Assembly (NCBI GenBank): GCA_903953065.1
Contig: CAJBIG010000127.1
Coordinates: forward strand, 1-7,223
Direction: 5' to 3'
Source of the DNA: an uncultured Solirubrobacterales bacterium
Lineage (GTDB): Bacteria; Actinomycetota; Thermoleophilia; Solirubrobacterales; Solirubrobacteraceae
Length of the DNA: 7,223 nucleotides
A program made the position numbers and the translations under genes. This document shows, in pieces, positions 1 through 5,875 of this stretch (positions are counted from its first letter, which is position 1; each line of letters opens with the position of its first letter). The notes beneath the pieces were generated by a model. It was not told the origin of the DNA. It searched no databases and saw nothing but the letters and a program-made list of their open reading frames with translations.

Positions 1-489
1 AGGCAAGGTCTGCTTCTCGCCCAGCGCCCGGGCCAGCGAAGCGCCACCGTTCCATTTATCAATGCCGGTCGACTCGGGCCCCACCAACGAGTAGATCTGG
101 GGAAGCGAAAGGCAGCTCACGTTGGCCGGGTTGTCCTTGTTTGTGAAGAGAACGATCGCGTCGCGGGCAACGGGGATCTTCGCCAGCGGAATGCCCGAAC
201 CGCTGCAGGCTTCGGTTTCGTTCGGCGCTATCTCACGAGCGGTCACGGCCATGTCGACCAGTCCGTCGCAGAGTTTTCCGAGTCCCTGTCCGCTGCCTAC
301 CATCGAGATGTCGAACCGAGCCAGGTCGTTTTCCTTCGCGAACCGGTCCACCGCCAACGAGACGAAGGGCTGCGACGACGGCGAGCCGCCGACGACAATC
401 GCTTGGTCGAGGGCTTTGCCGCCGCATCCGGCCGCGCCAATAACAAGCGACGCAGCGAGCGCCGCACCGAGGCTGAGCTTCGTAAACAC
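1..489 (-). CDS. pstS: PstS-like phosphate-binding lipoprotein of an ABC transporter (partial, C-terminus off the left edge)
   Basis: Substrate-binding protein that would capture phosphate outside the membrane and deliver it to a PstCAB-type importer. Only the first 163 codons are present. The chosen GTG start gives a signal peptide with Lys4, a hydrophobic stretch (about residues 5-20) and a lipobox-like AAGC with Cys22 as the lipidation site. PstS-like landmarks follow: GGSPSSQP (34-41, the slot of the usual GSST loop), GSGQG (65-69), and GLVDMAVTAR (76-85), where Asp79 aligns by position with the phosphate-binding Asp of E. coli PstS. Further on are IPVARDAIVLFTN (105-117) and the YSLVGPES...W stretch (133-146). 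The full protein is usually 300-400 residues, so about half is missing. An AGGG lies 8 bases before the GTG. An in-frame TTG at 514-516 overlaps the stop of the preceding esterase gene and is an alternative start giving nine more residues. The family is fairly sure; phosphate specificity is inferred from motifs. Confidence 0.85.
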   Translation of the reverse strand, partial: MFTKLSLGAALAASLVIGAAGCGGKALDQAIVVGGSPSSQPFVSLAVDRFAKENDLARFDISMVGSGQGLGKLCDGLVDMAVTAREIAPNETEACSGSGIPLAKIPVARDAIVLFTNKDNPANVSCLSLPQIYSLVGPESTGIDKWNGGASLARALGEKQTLP

Positions 490-512
490 TCGGGAGACCC
501 TACCGGCGTCGC

Positions 513-1571
513 TCAAGCAGCAAGCGCCGCTCGCAGGACGCCGGCCATCTCGCAGACAGCGTCGTGTGAGGTGCGGTTTGCGCCGGCCATGTTGATGAAG
601 CCGTGGATCAGAGTCGAGTGGCGCCTCAGCGTTACCTCGACGCCATCTCCCTTGAGCTTTGCGGCGTAGGCCTCTCCCTCGTCGCGGAGCGGATCGAACC
701 CTGCGGTGATGATGTGCGCCGGCGCCAAGCCGGCCAGTGGGCCAGCCTTAAGCGGCGAGGCCTTCGGGTCGTCAAGATCGTCGTCGGGGCTTAGGTAGTG
801 CTGGCCGAACCAGTCCATCTGCGCTTCGGTCAGGAAGAAGCCAGTCGCAAAGAGGTGGTAGGAGGGGTACTTCTCGGCGAAATCGCAGACCGGGTAGATC
901 AAAAGCTGAAAAGCCGGGGCTGGGCCGCCTTCCGCGAGCGCTTGCTGAGCGGTAACCGTGGCCAGCTGACCGCCGGCGCTGTCGCCCCCGACCGCAATCC
1001 GCGAGGGGTCGGCGCCAAACTCGTCGGCCCTAGCGACGGTGTCGCGGAACGCGGCCAGCGCGTCATCGGCGGCGGCTGGGAACTTGTGTTCGGGGGCCAG
1101 CCGGTAGTCGACCGATAGGACGCGGCAACCGGAGTGCTGCGCAAGGAGACGGCAGGGCGCGTCATGGGTTTCGAGATCGCAGATTACGAAGCCGCCGCCG
1201 TGGTAGAAGACGAGCAGCGGGCTGGTGCTGTCCGCACATTCTTCGGGGACGTATAGGCGAGCCGGCAGTGAGCCTTCGGCGCCGGCGACTGTGACGTCAG
1301 TAACGCTGGCCATCGGCAGCTCGGGCGCCGCGATCATTGAGCGAGTTGCTGTTACGCCGGCGCGGGCCTGAACGGGGCTGAGCCTCTCCATCTCAGGCTG
1401 GGGAGCCATTGCCATGAGCTTCAGCAGCAACTGGATTCCTGGGTCAAGCGTCTGTCCGTCGAGCACGGTTGGCGTGCCGCCGGCGAGCCGTAGCTGCGCG
1501 GCCGGCCCAAGCCGCATCAGGCCGCGCAAGACGGCCCCTTGAGCTTTCATTGCTGCAGCCGTCGAATCCAT
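513..1571 (-). CDS. HSL-family alpha/beta hydrolase (carboxylesterase/lipase-like, Abhydrolase_3)
   Basis: Predicted cytoplasmic serine esterase of 352 residues, the usual size for hormone-sensitive-lipase-type bacterial enzymes with an N-terminal cap. The oxyanion-hole motif HGGG is at 124-127, followed by the family's YRLAPE at 156-161. The nucleophile elbow GGDSAG places the catalytic Ser at 198. GFDPLRD (291-297) supplies the acid Asp293, and LIHGF supplies His323, so the triad is complete. In the stretch after HGGG, Cys131 sits where many relatives have Gly (usual pattern GDLxTHD; here CDLETHD). No signal peptide is seen. I chose the ATG at 1571, 10 bp after the stop of the upstream hydrolase. 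A longer frame from a TTG at 1619 would overlap that gene by 38 bp and add an unconvincing N-terminus. No clear Shine-Dalgarno is present, so translation may be coupled to the upstream gene. The natural substrate, probably a short- or medium-chain acyl ester, cannot be read from sequence. Confidence 0.9.
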   Translation of the reverse strand: MDSTAAAMKAQGAVLRGLMRLGPAAQLRLAGGTPTVLDGQTLDPGIQLLLKLMAMAPQPEMERLSPVQARAGVTATRSMIAAPELPMASVTDVTVAGAEGSLPARLYVPEECADSTSPLLVFYHGGGFVICDLETHDAPCRLLAQHSGCRVLSVDYRLAPEHKFPAAADDALAAFRDTVARADEFGADPSRIAVGGDSAGGQLATVTAQQALAEGGPAPAFQLLIYPVCDFAEKYPSYHLFATGFFLTEAQMDWFGQHYLSPDDDLDDPKASPLKAGPLAGLAPAHIITAGFDPLRDEGEAYAAKLKGDGVEVTLRRHSTLIHGFINMAGANRTSHDAVCEMAGVLRAALAA

Positions 1572-1581
1572 CGCGCAGAAG

Positions 1582-2577
1582 CTAACCGGTTGCCGCAGTC
1601 GGCGCTGCGATGAAGTCAAGCAGCGCGTCGTTGAACTGAACCGGCCGCTCGAACATCGGCACGTGGCCGGTGTCGGCCATCGTCAGCAGCTCAGAGCTTG
1701 GAATCAGCTCACAGAACTCGATCGCGTCTCCGAGCGGCACGAGGATGTCGTTCTCTCCTTGGATGACGAGTACAGGGCAGCCGATCTCCCCGAGCCGGTG
1801 GCGGAAGTCGTAGCTGAGGATCGCCTCAAACGCGTCGCTGAAGCCGGCGTCGCCGAACGTCAAGAGCTGCTCTGACAGGAGCTCCTTCGAAATCCGCGTC
1901 GGGTAGCGCGCCACGAGGCCCATGCCTAGCGCCATATATCCCGGCCGCGTCAACATCCGCTTTGCTGCCTCCGGGTCGCCCTGTCCGCGCATCATTAGCT
2001 GGCGTGCGAGGCGCTCCCCTGGCCGTGAGCGCGTGACGTTGGCTGAACTGATGCCGGCAGCGTCAACCAGAACCAGCAGCTCGGCTCGCTCCGGGTGCTG
2101 GATCGCGACCTCGGCCGCCGTGAAGCCACCCATCGAGTTACCGACGAGCACGACAGGGCCGAGGCCGAGCGCTTCGCAGAACGCGTCAACGGTGGCCGCA
2201 AAGCCTGTGATCGAGATTGGATCGGCAGGCATCTCGGAGCGACCGAAGCCAGGGAGGTCGAGTGCGATTGCGCGGCAGTGCTCGGCCGTTCGTGGAAGGT
2301 TCTCTAGCCAGTTCTGCCATGAGCCGCCAAGGCCGTGAATGAAAAGCACGGTCTGCGTGCCGCGACCGATATCGACGTAATTGACCGAGCGGCCGTTGAT
2401 CTCAACCTGCTTTGTGTGGGCTGGCCAATCAACGTTGCGCCAGTCAGGGGTATCTGAGACGCCGTAGCTGGCGTCGGCCTTGCGCGCGGCTCGATGCGTG
2501 AGCGGGCGCGCGGTTGAAGGCCAGACGTTGCGCAGCGGTCCGCGTCGGTAAACGCGCTCGATCGGTGATTCGGCCAT
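1582..2577 (-). CDS. alpha/beta-fold hydrolase (MhpC/Abhydrolase_1 type)
   Basis: Predicted 331-residue hydrolase of the classical alpha/beta fold, different in subfamily from its downstream neighbour. The core begins around residue 57 after an Arg-rich N-terminal extension of about 50 residues with no signal-peptide character. Motifs in order are FIHGLGGSW (79-87, oxyanion region), LDLPGFGRS (106-114), and the nucleophile elbow GNSMGG (146-151) with Ser148. QGENDILVP (273-281) gives acid Asp277, and TGHVP (303-307) gives His305. The triad is complete and a variable cap lies at about 175-255. Family members include C-C bond hydrolases, esterases, epoxide hydrolases and haloperoxidase-like enzymes, so the reaction stays open. 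The ATG start is the first in the frame. A GAGG lies only one base before it, too close to act as a normal ribosome site, while a TAACGT -10-like box lies six bases upstream, which suggests a leaderless message. It is the first gene of the leftward block and may drive the two genes after it. Confidence 0.9.
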   Translation of the reverse strand: MAESPIERVYRRGPLRNVWPSTARPLTHRAARKADASYGVSDTPDWRNVDWPAHTKQVEINGRSVNYVDIGRGTQTVLFIHGLGGSWQNWLENLPRTAEHCRAIALDLPGFGRSEMPADPISITGFAATVDAFCEALGLGPVVLVGNSMGGFTAAEVAIQHPERAELLVLVDAAGISSANVTRSRPGERLARQLMMRGQGDPEAAKRMLTRPGYMALGMGLVARYPTRISKELLSEQLLTFGDAGFSDAFEAILSYDFRHRLGEIGCPVLVIQGENDILVPLGDAIEFCELIPSSELLTMADTGHVPMFERPVQFNDALLDFIAAPTAATG

Positions 2578-2583
2578 GCCTCA

Positions 2584-2589
2584 ACGTTA
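2584..2589 (-). promoter_or_regulatory. candidate -10 box for the leftward hydrolase block
   Basis: TAACGT on the minus strand fits the TANNNT pattern of a -10 element and ends six bases before the ATG of the first hydrolase gene, so transcription would begin at or next to the start codon. A TTGCCA (minus strand, 2610-2615; five of six bases match TTGACA) is upstream, but the 20-bp spacer is longer than ideal. Assigned by eye only. Confidence 0.35.
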
Positions 2590-2602
2590 GCGGAGCGAGA
2601 GC

Positions 2603-2613
2603 GCCAAATTGGC
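2603..2613. repeat. 11-bp palindrome in the divergent intergenic region
   Basis: GCCAA-A-TTGGC is a perfect inverted repeat with a one-base centre. It lies between the divergently transcribed hydrolase and thrS genes and overlaps the TTGCCA proposed as a -35 element of the leftward promoter and a TTGGCA on the plus strand. It could be a small operator, but an 11-bp palindrome can also arise by chance. Confidence 0.3.
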
Positions 2614-2676
2614 AAGTGACGGCGCATTCTTTTCCCGATTTGGTCGCGGCTGTAAGTGATCTCCCTTCCGCTCGCG

Positions 2677-2682
2677 TAGCAT
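2677..2682 (+). promoter_or_regulatory. candidate -10 box for a leaderless thrS transcript
   Basis: TAGCAT matches TANNNT and is followed by exactly seven bases before the GTG start of thrS, the spacing expected when the message starts at the start codon. No recognisable -35 hexamer lies 16-19 bp upstream, and there is no Shine-Dalgarno sequence before the GTG. The intergenic region is too short for a T-box riboswitch, and none was seen. Confidence 0.45.
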
Positions 2683-2689
2683 CAGCCCC

Positions 2690-4627
2690 GTGCAAGTAAC
2701 TCTTCCAGACGGCACCGCACTAGAGCTCGCAGATGGCGCGAGTGGGCTAGATGCGGCCGAAGCAATAGGCCCGGGCCTTGCCCGCGCCGCACTTGCCTAC
2801 CGCCAGCAGGGTGAACTGCGTGATCTTGCTGCTCCGCTCACGGCTGATGAGCCGATCGAGATCATCACGAAATCCTCCGGTGACGACGGGCTCGCGCTGA
2901 TGCGCCACGACGCTGCGCACGTGCTCGCGGCCGCCGTCACGGAGCTCTACCCGGGCGTGAAGGTGTCGATTGGCCCGGCGATCGAGCGTGGCTTCTACTA
3001 CGACTTCGAGTTTCCCGAGGGCGTCGTGATCAGCGAAGACGACTTTGAGGCGATCGAAGCCCAGATGAAGAAGCACATCAAGGCGGGGGAGGGTTTCGAG
3101 CGTGAAGAGCTCAGCGTCGAAGATGCCCTCGAGCGTTTCCGCAACGAGAAGCAGGACTACAAGGTCGAGCTGATCGAAGACCTCATCCGTGACGAGGGCG
3201 TTGAAACCGTTTCGCTCTACACGAACGGGCCGTTCACCGATCTTTGTCGCGGTCCCCACGGGCAGTCAACGAAGGCGATAGGCGCCGTCAAGCTTCAGTC
3301 GGTCGCCGGTGCCTACTGGCGCGGCGATTCCGACAGGACGATGTTGACGAGGATCTACGGCACCGCGTTCTTCGACAAGAAGGATCTACAAGCCGAGCTC
3401 GAGCGGCTCGATGCCGCGCGCGCCCGAGACCATCGTCGGCTCGGAAAGGAACTCGAGCTCTTCGAGTTCTCGGAGGTCTCTCCTGGCTCGGCGTTCTGGC
3501 TGCCGCGCGGGACGACCGTCTTCAACGAGCTGGTGGCGCTCTCCCGCGAGATGGGCGCGGCCCGCGGCTACCAAGAGGTGAAAACGCCACAGCTCTACGA
3601 CGCCGAGCTTTGGAAGACTTCAGGCCACTGGGAGAAGTACCGCGAGAACATGTTCGTCACCAACACCGAGGACCGTGAGTTCGGGCTCAAGCCGATGAAC
3701 TGCCCCGGTCACGCCCACCTTTTTGGTGGTCGGCGTTGGAGCTACCGTGAGCTTCCGGTGCGCTACTCGGAGCCGGGCTTGCTCCATCGCAACGAGCTGA
3801 GCGGCACTCTCCACGGTCTTCTCCGTGTGCGCCACTTTGCACAGGACGACGCGCACATCTTCTGCACCGAAGATCAGATCGCCGACGAGGTTGCCGCCTG
3901 CCTTGAGTTTGCCTTCGCAACCTACGAGCTCTTCGGCTTCGACGTTCACCTTGAACTTTCAACGCGGCCCGAGCAGCGAATCGGCAGCGATGAGATGTGG
4001 GACCGTGCCGAGGCCGCGCTGATCGGGGCACTCGAGGCGCGCGGGCTTGAGTACGAACTGAACCCTGGCGACGGCGCCTTCTACGGGCCGAAGATCGATC
4101 TCCACATGACCGACTCGCTCGATCGTTCTTGGCAGCTCGGCACGGTGCAGCTCGATTACTCGATGCCGGAACGCTTCGACCTTCAATACACCGGTGCTGA
4201 CGACTCAGTCCACCGGCCGGTGATGATCCACCGCGCGCTGATGGGTTCCTACGAGCGTTTCATTGGGATCCTGATCGAACACTTCGCTGGCGAGTTCCCG
4301 GTCTGGTTGGCCCCGGTTCAGGTCGTCGTGATTCCAGTCTCCGACCGTCACGGCGAGGCGGCGGAAGCGATCGCCGCGCAGCTTCGCGCACGCGGACTGC
4401 GCGTCGAAGTCGACCTTCGATCGGAGTCGGTCTCGAAGCTGATCCGGGACAACGAGCTTGCAAAGATTCCCTACATGCTTGTTGTAGGCGACAAAGAGGC
4501 TGAAGGGCAGAGCGTTGCCGTCCGTCGCCATGGCGAAGGCGATATCGGTTCGTTCCCGATCGCGTCGTTCGCAGACCATGTCGCCGCAGAAACTCAGACG
4601 CACCGTGACGCGCCGCTGAAGCCTTGA
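2690..4627 (+). CDS. thrS: threonyl-tRNA synthetase (class II, with editing domain)
   Basis: Charges tRNA-Thr with threonine in the cytoplasm and hydrolyses mischarged Ser-tRNA-Thr. It has 645 residues, normal for the family, with all domains. The TGS domain is at about 1-60. The editing domain (about 62-225) has the zinc-type hydrolytic motif His73, His77, Cys186 and His190 (HDAAH and LCRGPH), the same layout as E. coli ThrS. The class II catalytic core is at about 245-535: MNCPGH (336-341) with zinc ligand Cys338, motif 2 RVRHFAQDDAHIF (379-391) with His389, and motif 3 HRALMGSYERF (514-524) with third zinc ligand His514. The anticodon-binding domain is at about 538-635. The GTG start fits because TGS begins immediately (MQVTLPDG). 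It is first in the rightward translation cluster, and its TGA overlaps the TTG start of the next gene as TTGA. No broken motif is seen and the enzyme should be fully functional. Confidence 0.98.
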   Translation: MQVTLPDGTALELADGASGLDAAEAIGPGLARAALAYRQQGELRDLAAPLTADEPIEIITKSSGDDGLALMRHDAAHVLAAAVTELYPGVKVSIGPAIERGFYYDFEFPEGVVISEDDFEAIEAQMKKHIKAGEGFEREELSVEDALERFRNEKQDYKVELIEDLIRDEGVETVSLYTNGPFTDLCRGPHGQSTKAIGAVKLQSVAGAYWRGDSDRTMLTRIYGTAFFDKKDLQAELERLDAARARDHRRLGKELELFEFSEVSPGSAFWLPRGTTVFNELVALSREMGAARGYQEVKTPQLYDAELWKTSGHWEKYRENMFVTNTEDREFGLKPMNCPGHAHLFGGRRWSYRELPVRYSEPGLLHRNELSGTLHGLLRVRHFAQDDAHIFCTEDQIADEVAACLEFAFATYELFGFDVHLELSTRPEQRIGSDEMWDRAEAALIGALEARGLEYELNPGDGAFYGPKIDLHMTDSLDRSWQLGTVQLDYSMPERFDLQYTGADDSVHRPVMIHRALMGSYERFIGILIEHFAGEFPVWLAPVQVVVIPVSDRHGEAAEAIAAQLRARGLRVEVDLRSESVSKLIRDNELAKIPYMLVVGDKEAEGQSVAVRRHGEGDIGSFPIASFADHVAAETQTHRDAPLKP

Positions 4628-4917
4628 CAGTTGTCGTCGCCGGCAGCTTTGCCCAACGCATGCGAGGCCTCTCTTGGCGCAAGAGCGTCCCGGCTGGTTA
4701 CGCGCTAAAGCTCGAACGGTGCCGCTCGGTGCACACCTTCGGCATGCGCTTTTCGCTCGATCTGCTTTGGCTCGACGGGGAGGACCGTGTTGTGCGAGTC
4801 GACTACGACGTGCCGCCGCTGCGACTGCGCATCTGCAGCAAGGCGCGGGCTGTTGTTGAGGTCAAGGCCGGAGAAGGGCGAGATCTCCTTGAATCTGGCT
4901 ATACTGCTGCGCGTTGA
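4624..4917 (+). CDS. small DUF192 family protein
   Basis: A 97-residue protein that matches the DUF192 pattern almost end to end. AQRMRGLSWR (10-19) corresponds to the family's eRxrGLMgR. HTFGMRFSLDLLWLDGEDRVV (37-57) corresponds to the core in which a conserved Met precedes the LDilFld-type strand. PPLRLRICSKARAVVEVKAGEG (64-85) is the C-terminal barrel strand ending in the usual vLElxaG. The biochemical role of the family is unknown. Many members carry a signal peptide; this one does not and should be cytoplasmic. The TTG start overlaps the thrS stop codon by four bases (TTGA), which implies translational coupling, and a GAAG lies only three bases upstream. No earlier start was considered likely because the conserved region begins almost at once. 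The gene is inserted between thrS and infC, which are adjacent in many bacteria, and the infC promoter lies in its last codons. Function cannot be inferred beyond likely coexpression with thrS. Confidence 0.85.
   Translation: MTVVVAGSFAQRMRGLSWRKSVPAGYALKLERCRSVHTFGMRFSLDLLWLDGEDRVVRVDYDVPPLRLRICSKARAVVEVKAGEGRDLLESGYTAAR
4900..4905 (+). promoter_or_regulatory. candidate -10 box of an infC promoter inside the DUF192 gene
   Basis: TATACT (five of six bases match TATAAT), with a TG dinucleotide two bases upstream, lies in the last codons of the DUF192 gene. The expected transcription start is near 4912. No good -35 is present at the usual distance. The same heptamer, CTATACT, recurs before rpmI, which makes both more believable. 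Confidence 0.45.
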
Positions 4918-4968
4918 CCCGAATGTTCGTCCAGACGCCGCGCCCTTGACGCGCTGCCTCCGAAGCTA
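4912..4968 (+). other. infC leader region with a possible tiny ORF
   Basis: If the TATACT box is used, infC has a leader of about 57 bases. The leader contains a short reading frame: ATG at 4923 reads MFVQTPRP and stops at 4947-4949. A TTG at 4914, overlapping the DUF192 stop as TTGA, would add three codons. It ends 19 bases before the infC GTG. No ribosome site supports it. A weak 4-bp stem (4939-4942 with 4950-4953) is the only structure seen by eye. In Firmicutes the infC leader binds L20; I could not recognise that fold here. Confidence 0.2.
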
Positions 4969-5799
4969 GTGCCGGTTCCCCGGCGCTTCGACCGGCGTAT
5001 GCCGGATCGTGACACGACTCGGATCAACGAGAAGATTCGTGTTGCCGAAGTTCGTGTCATCGACGATGAAGGCGGACAGGTCGGAATCCTCAAGATTGAC
5101 GACGCGCTGAAGCTCTCGGTTGAGAAGGGCCTCGACCTCGTTGAGGTGGCGCCTGAAGCGAGCCCGCCTGTCTGCCGCATCCCTGACTACTCAAAGTACA
5201 AGTACGAGCTAGCGCAGAAAGCCAAGGCCGCGAAGAAGGGCCAGAAGCAGATCACGATCCGTGAAATCAAGTTCCGCCCGAAGATCGCTGAGCACGACTA
5301 CGCCACGAAGAAGGGTCACGTGACGCGCTTCTTGATGCACAAGGACAAGGTCAAGGTGACGATCATGTTCCGCGGTCGCGAGGTGACGCACCCTGAGCTA
5401 GGGCGCGCGATCCTCGCCCGCCTAACGCGCGAACTCGAGCCGATCGGCAGCGTCGAGCAGCGCCCCAACCTTGACGGCCGCAACATGACGATGGTTCTCG
5501 GCCCGAGCAAAGAGGTAATCAGCGGCGAGATAACCGAGTTCGAGCCGCTTGACTTCAGTGCTGAGATCGCGGCCGCGCAAGCCGAAGCCGACGCCGAAGC
5601 CTTTGCCCGATCGATTGCTGCATCGGCGCCGCCACCGCGGGCAGCCGCGGAGGTTGAGGTCGCAGAGGTCGCAGTGGCTGAGGAGATCGTCGCCGACGAG
5701 GTAGCGGTCGAGGCCGATGGCCCGGTTGCCGCAGAGGCCGCTGAAGCGGTAGTTGAAGCAGCCGCAGAGGCGCCGGCAGAGACGCCCGACACCGCCTAG
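4969..5799 (+). CDS. infC: translation initiation factor IF-3 with a long acidic Ala-rich C-terminal tail
   Basis: IF-3 binds the 30S subunit, keeps it apart from 50S and checks start-codon pairing. The core is complete: the N-domain begins at RINEKIRV (18-25) and continues through VGILKIDDALKLS and LDLVEVAPEASPPVCRIPDY (54-73). A Lys-rich linker helix (75-95) leads to the C-domain with ITIREIKFRPKI (95-106), KVKVTIMFRGRE (127-138) and RNMTMVLGPSK (171-181), where typical IF-3 ends. Beyond that are about 95 extra residues. In 191-276 there are 32 Ala and 21 Asp/Glu, only two Arg and no Lys, so the tail is low-complexity, strongly acidic and probably disordered. I use the GTG at 4969, but it has no clear Shine-Dalgarno. 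The ATG at 4999 (MPDRDTTRINEK) fits the family equally well and would give 266 residues. A gap of 51 bp separates it from the DUF192 gene. Confidence 0.96.
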   Translation: MPVPRRFDRRMPDRDTTRINEKIRVAEVRVIDDEGGQVGILKIDDALKLSVEKGLDLVEVAPEASPPVCRIPDYSKYKYELAQKAKAAKKGQKQITIREIKFRPKIAEHDYATKKGHVTRFLMHKDKVKVTIMFRGREVTHPELGRAILARLTRELEPIGSVEQRPNLDGRNMTMVLGPSKEVISGEITEFEPLDFSAEIAAAQAEADAEAFARSIAASAPPPRAAAEVEVAEVAVAEEIVADEVAVEADGPVAAEAAEAVVEAAAEAPAETPDTA

Positions 5800-5801
5800 A
5801 T

Positions 5802-5841
5802 CGGCTGAGTCGGAAGCCGTCACAGCGTTGGCGCTCAGCCG
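5802..5841. repeat. 8-bp inverted repeat between infC and rpmI
   Basis: CGGCTGAG (5802-5809) is matched perfectly by CTCAGCCG (5834-5841) across a 24-base spacer, directly after the infC stop. No T-run follows, so it is not a normal intrinsic terminator. The right arm covers the place where a -35 element would sit for the TATACT box at 5859. It could therefore act as an operator, or as an RNA hairpin in read-through messages from infC that affects processing or L20 feedback. Confidence 0.5.
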
Positions 5842-5858
5842 TTCTGTCGCCGAGTTTC

Positions 5859-5864
5859 TATACT
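5859..5864 (+). promoter_or_regulatory. candidate -10 box for rpmI-rplT
   Basis: TATACT lies 11 bases before the rpmI ATG. With a start about seven bases downstream, the untranslated leader would be only about 4-5 bases, nearly leaderless, and no Shine-Dalgarno precedes the ATG. The -35 position overlaps the right arm of the inverted repeat and has no consensus hexamer. It would let L35 and L20 be made separately from IF-3. Confidence 0.5.
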
Positions 5865-5875
5865 CCCGGTTCGCG

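Noticed and set aside
122..595. A 157-codon plus-strand frame at the left end
   Set aside because: It lies opposite the pstS-like gene and the end of the esterase gene, is low-complexity Ser/Ala/Arg, and has no family resemblance. The minus strand explains this DNA fully.
1572..1619. TTG start at 1619 for the HSL-type esterase (368 residues)
   Set aside because: It overlaps the upstream hydrolase by 38 bp and adds an N-terminus not expected for the family. The ATG at 1571 follows the upstream stop by 10 bp.
2578..2689. T-box riboswitch before thrS
   Set aside because: The region is only 112 bp, is shared with a divergent promoter, and has no T-box sequence or terminator/antiterminator pair.
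5316..5792. A 158-codon Ser/Ala/Thr-rich minus-strand frame opposite the IF-3 tail
   Set aside because: It is the complement of the repetitive Ala/Glu codons of infC and has no independent support.
5802..5841. The inverted repeat as an intrinsic terminator for infC
   Set aside because: The loop is long (24 bases) and no T-run follows the right arm, unlike the clear terminator at 6461-6497.
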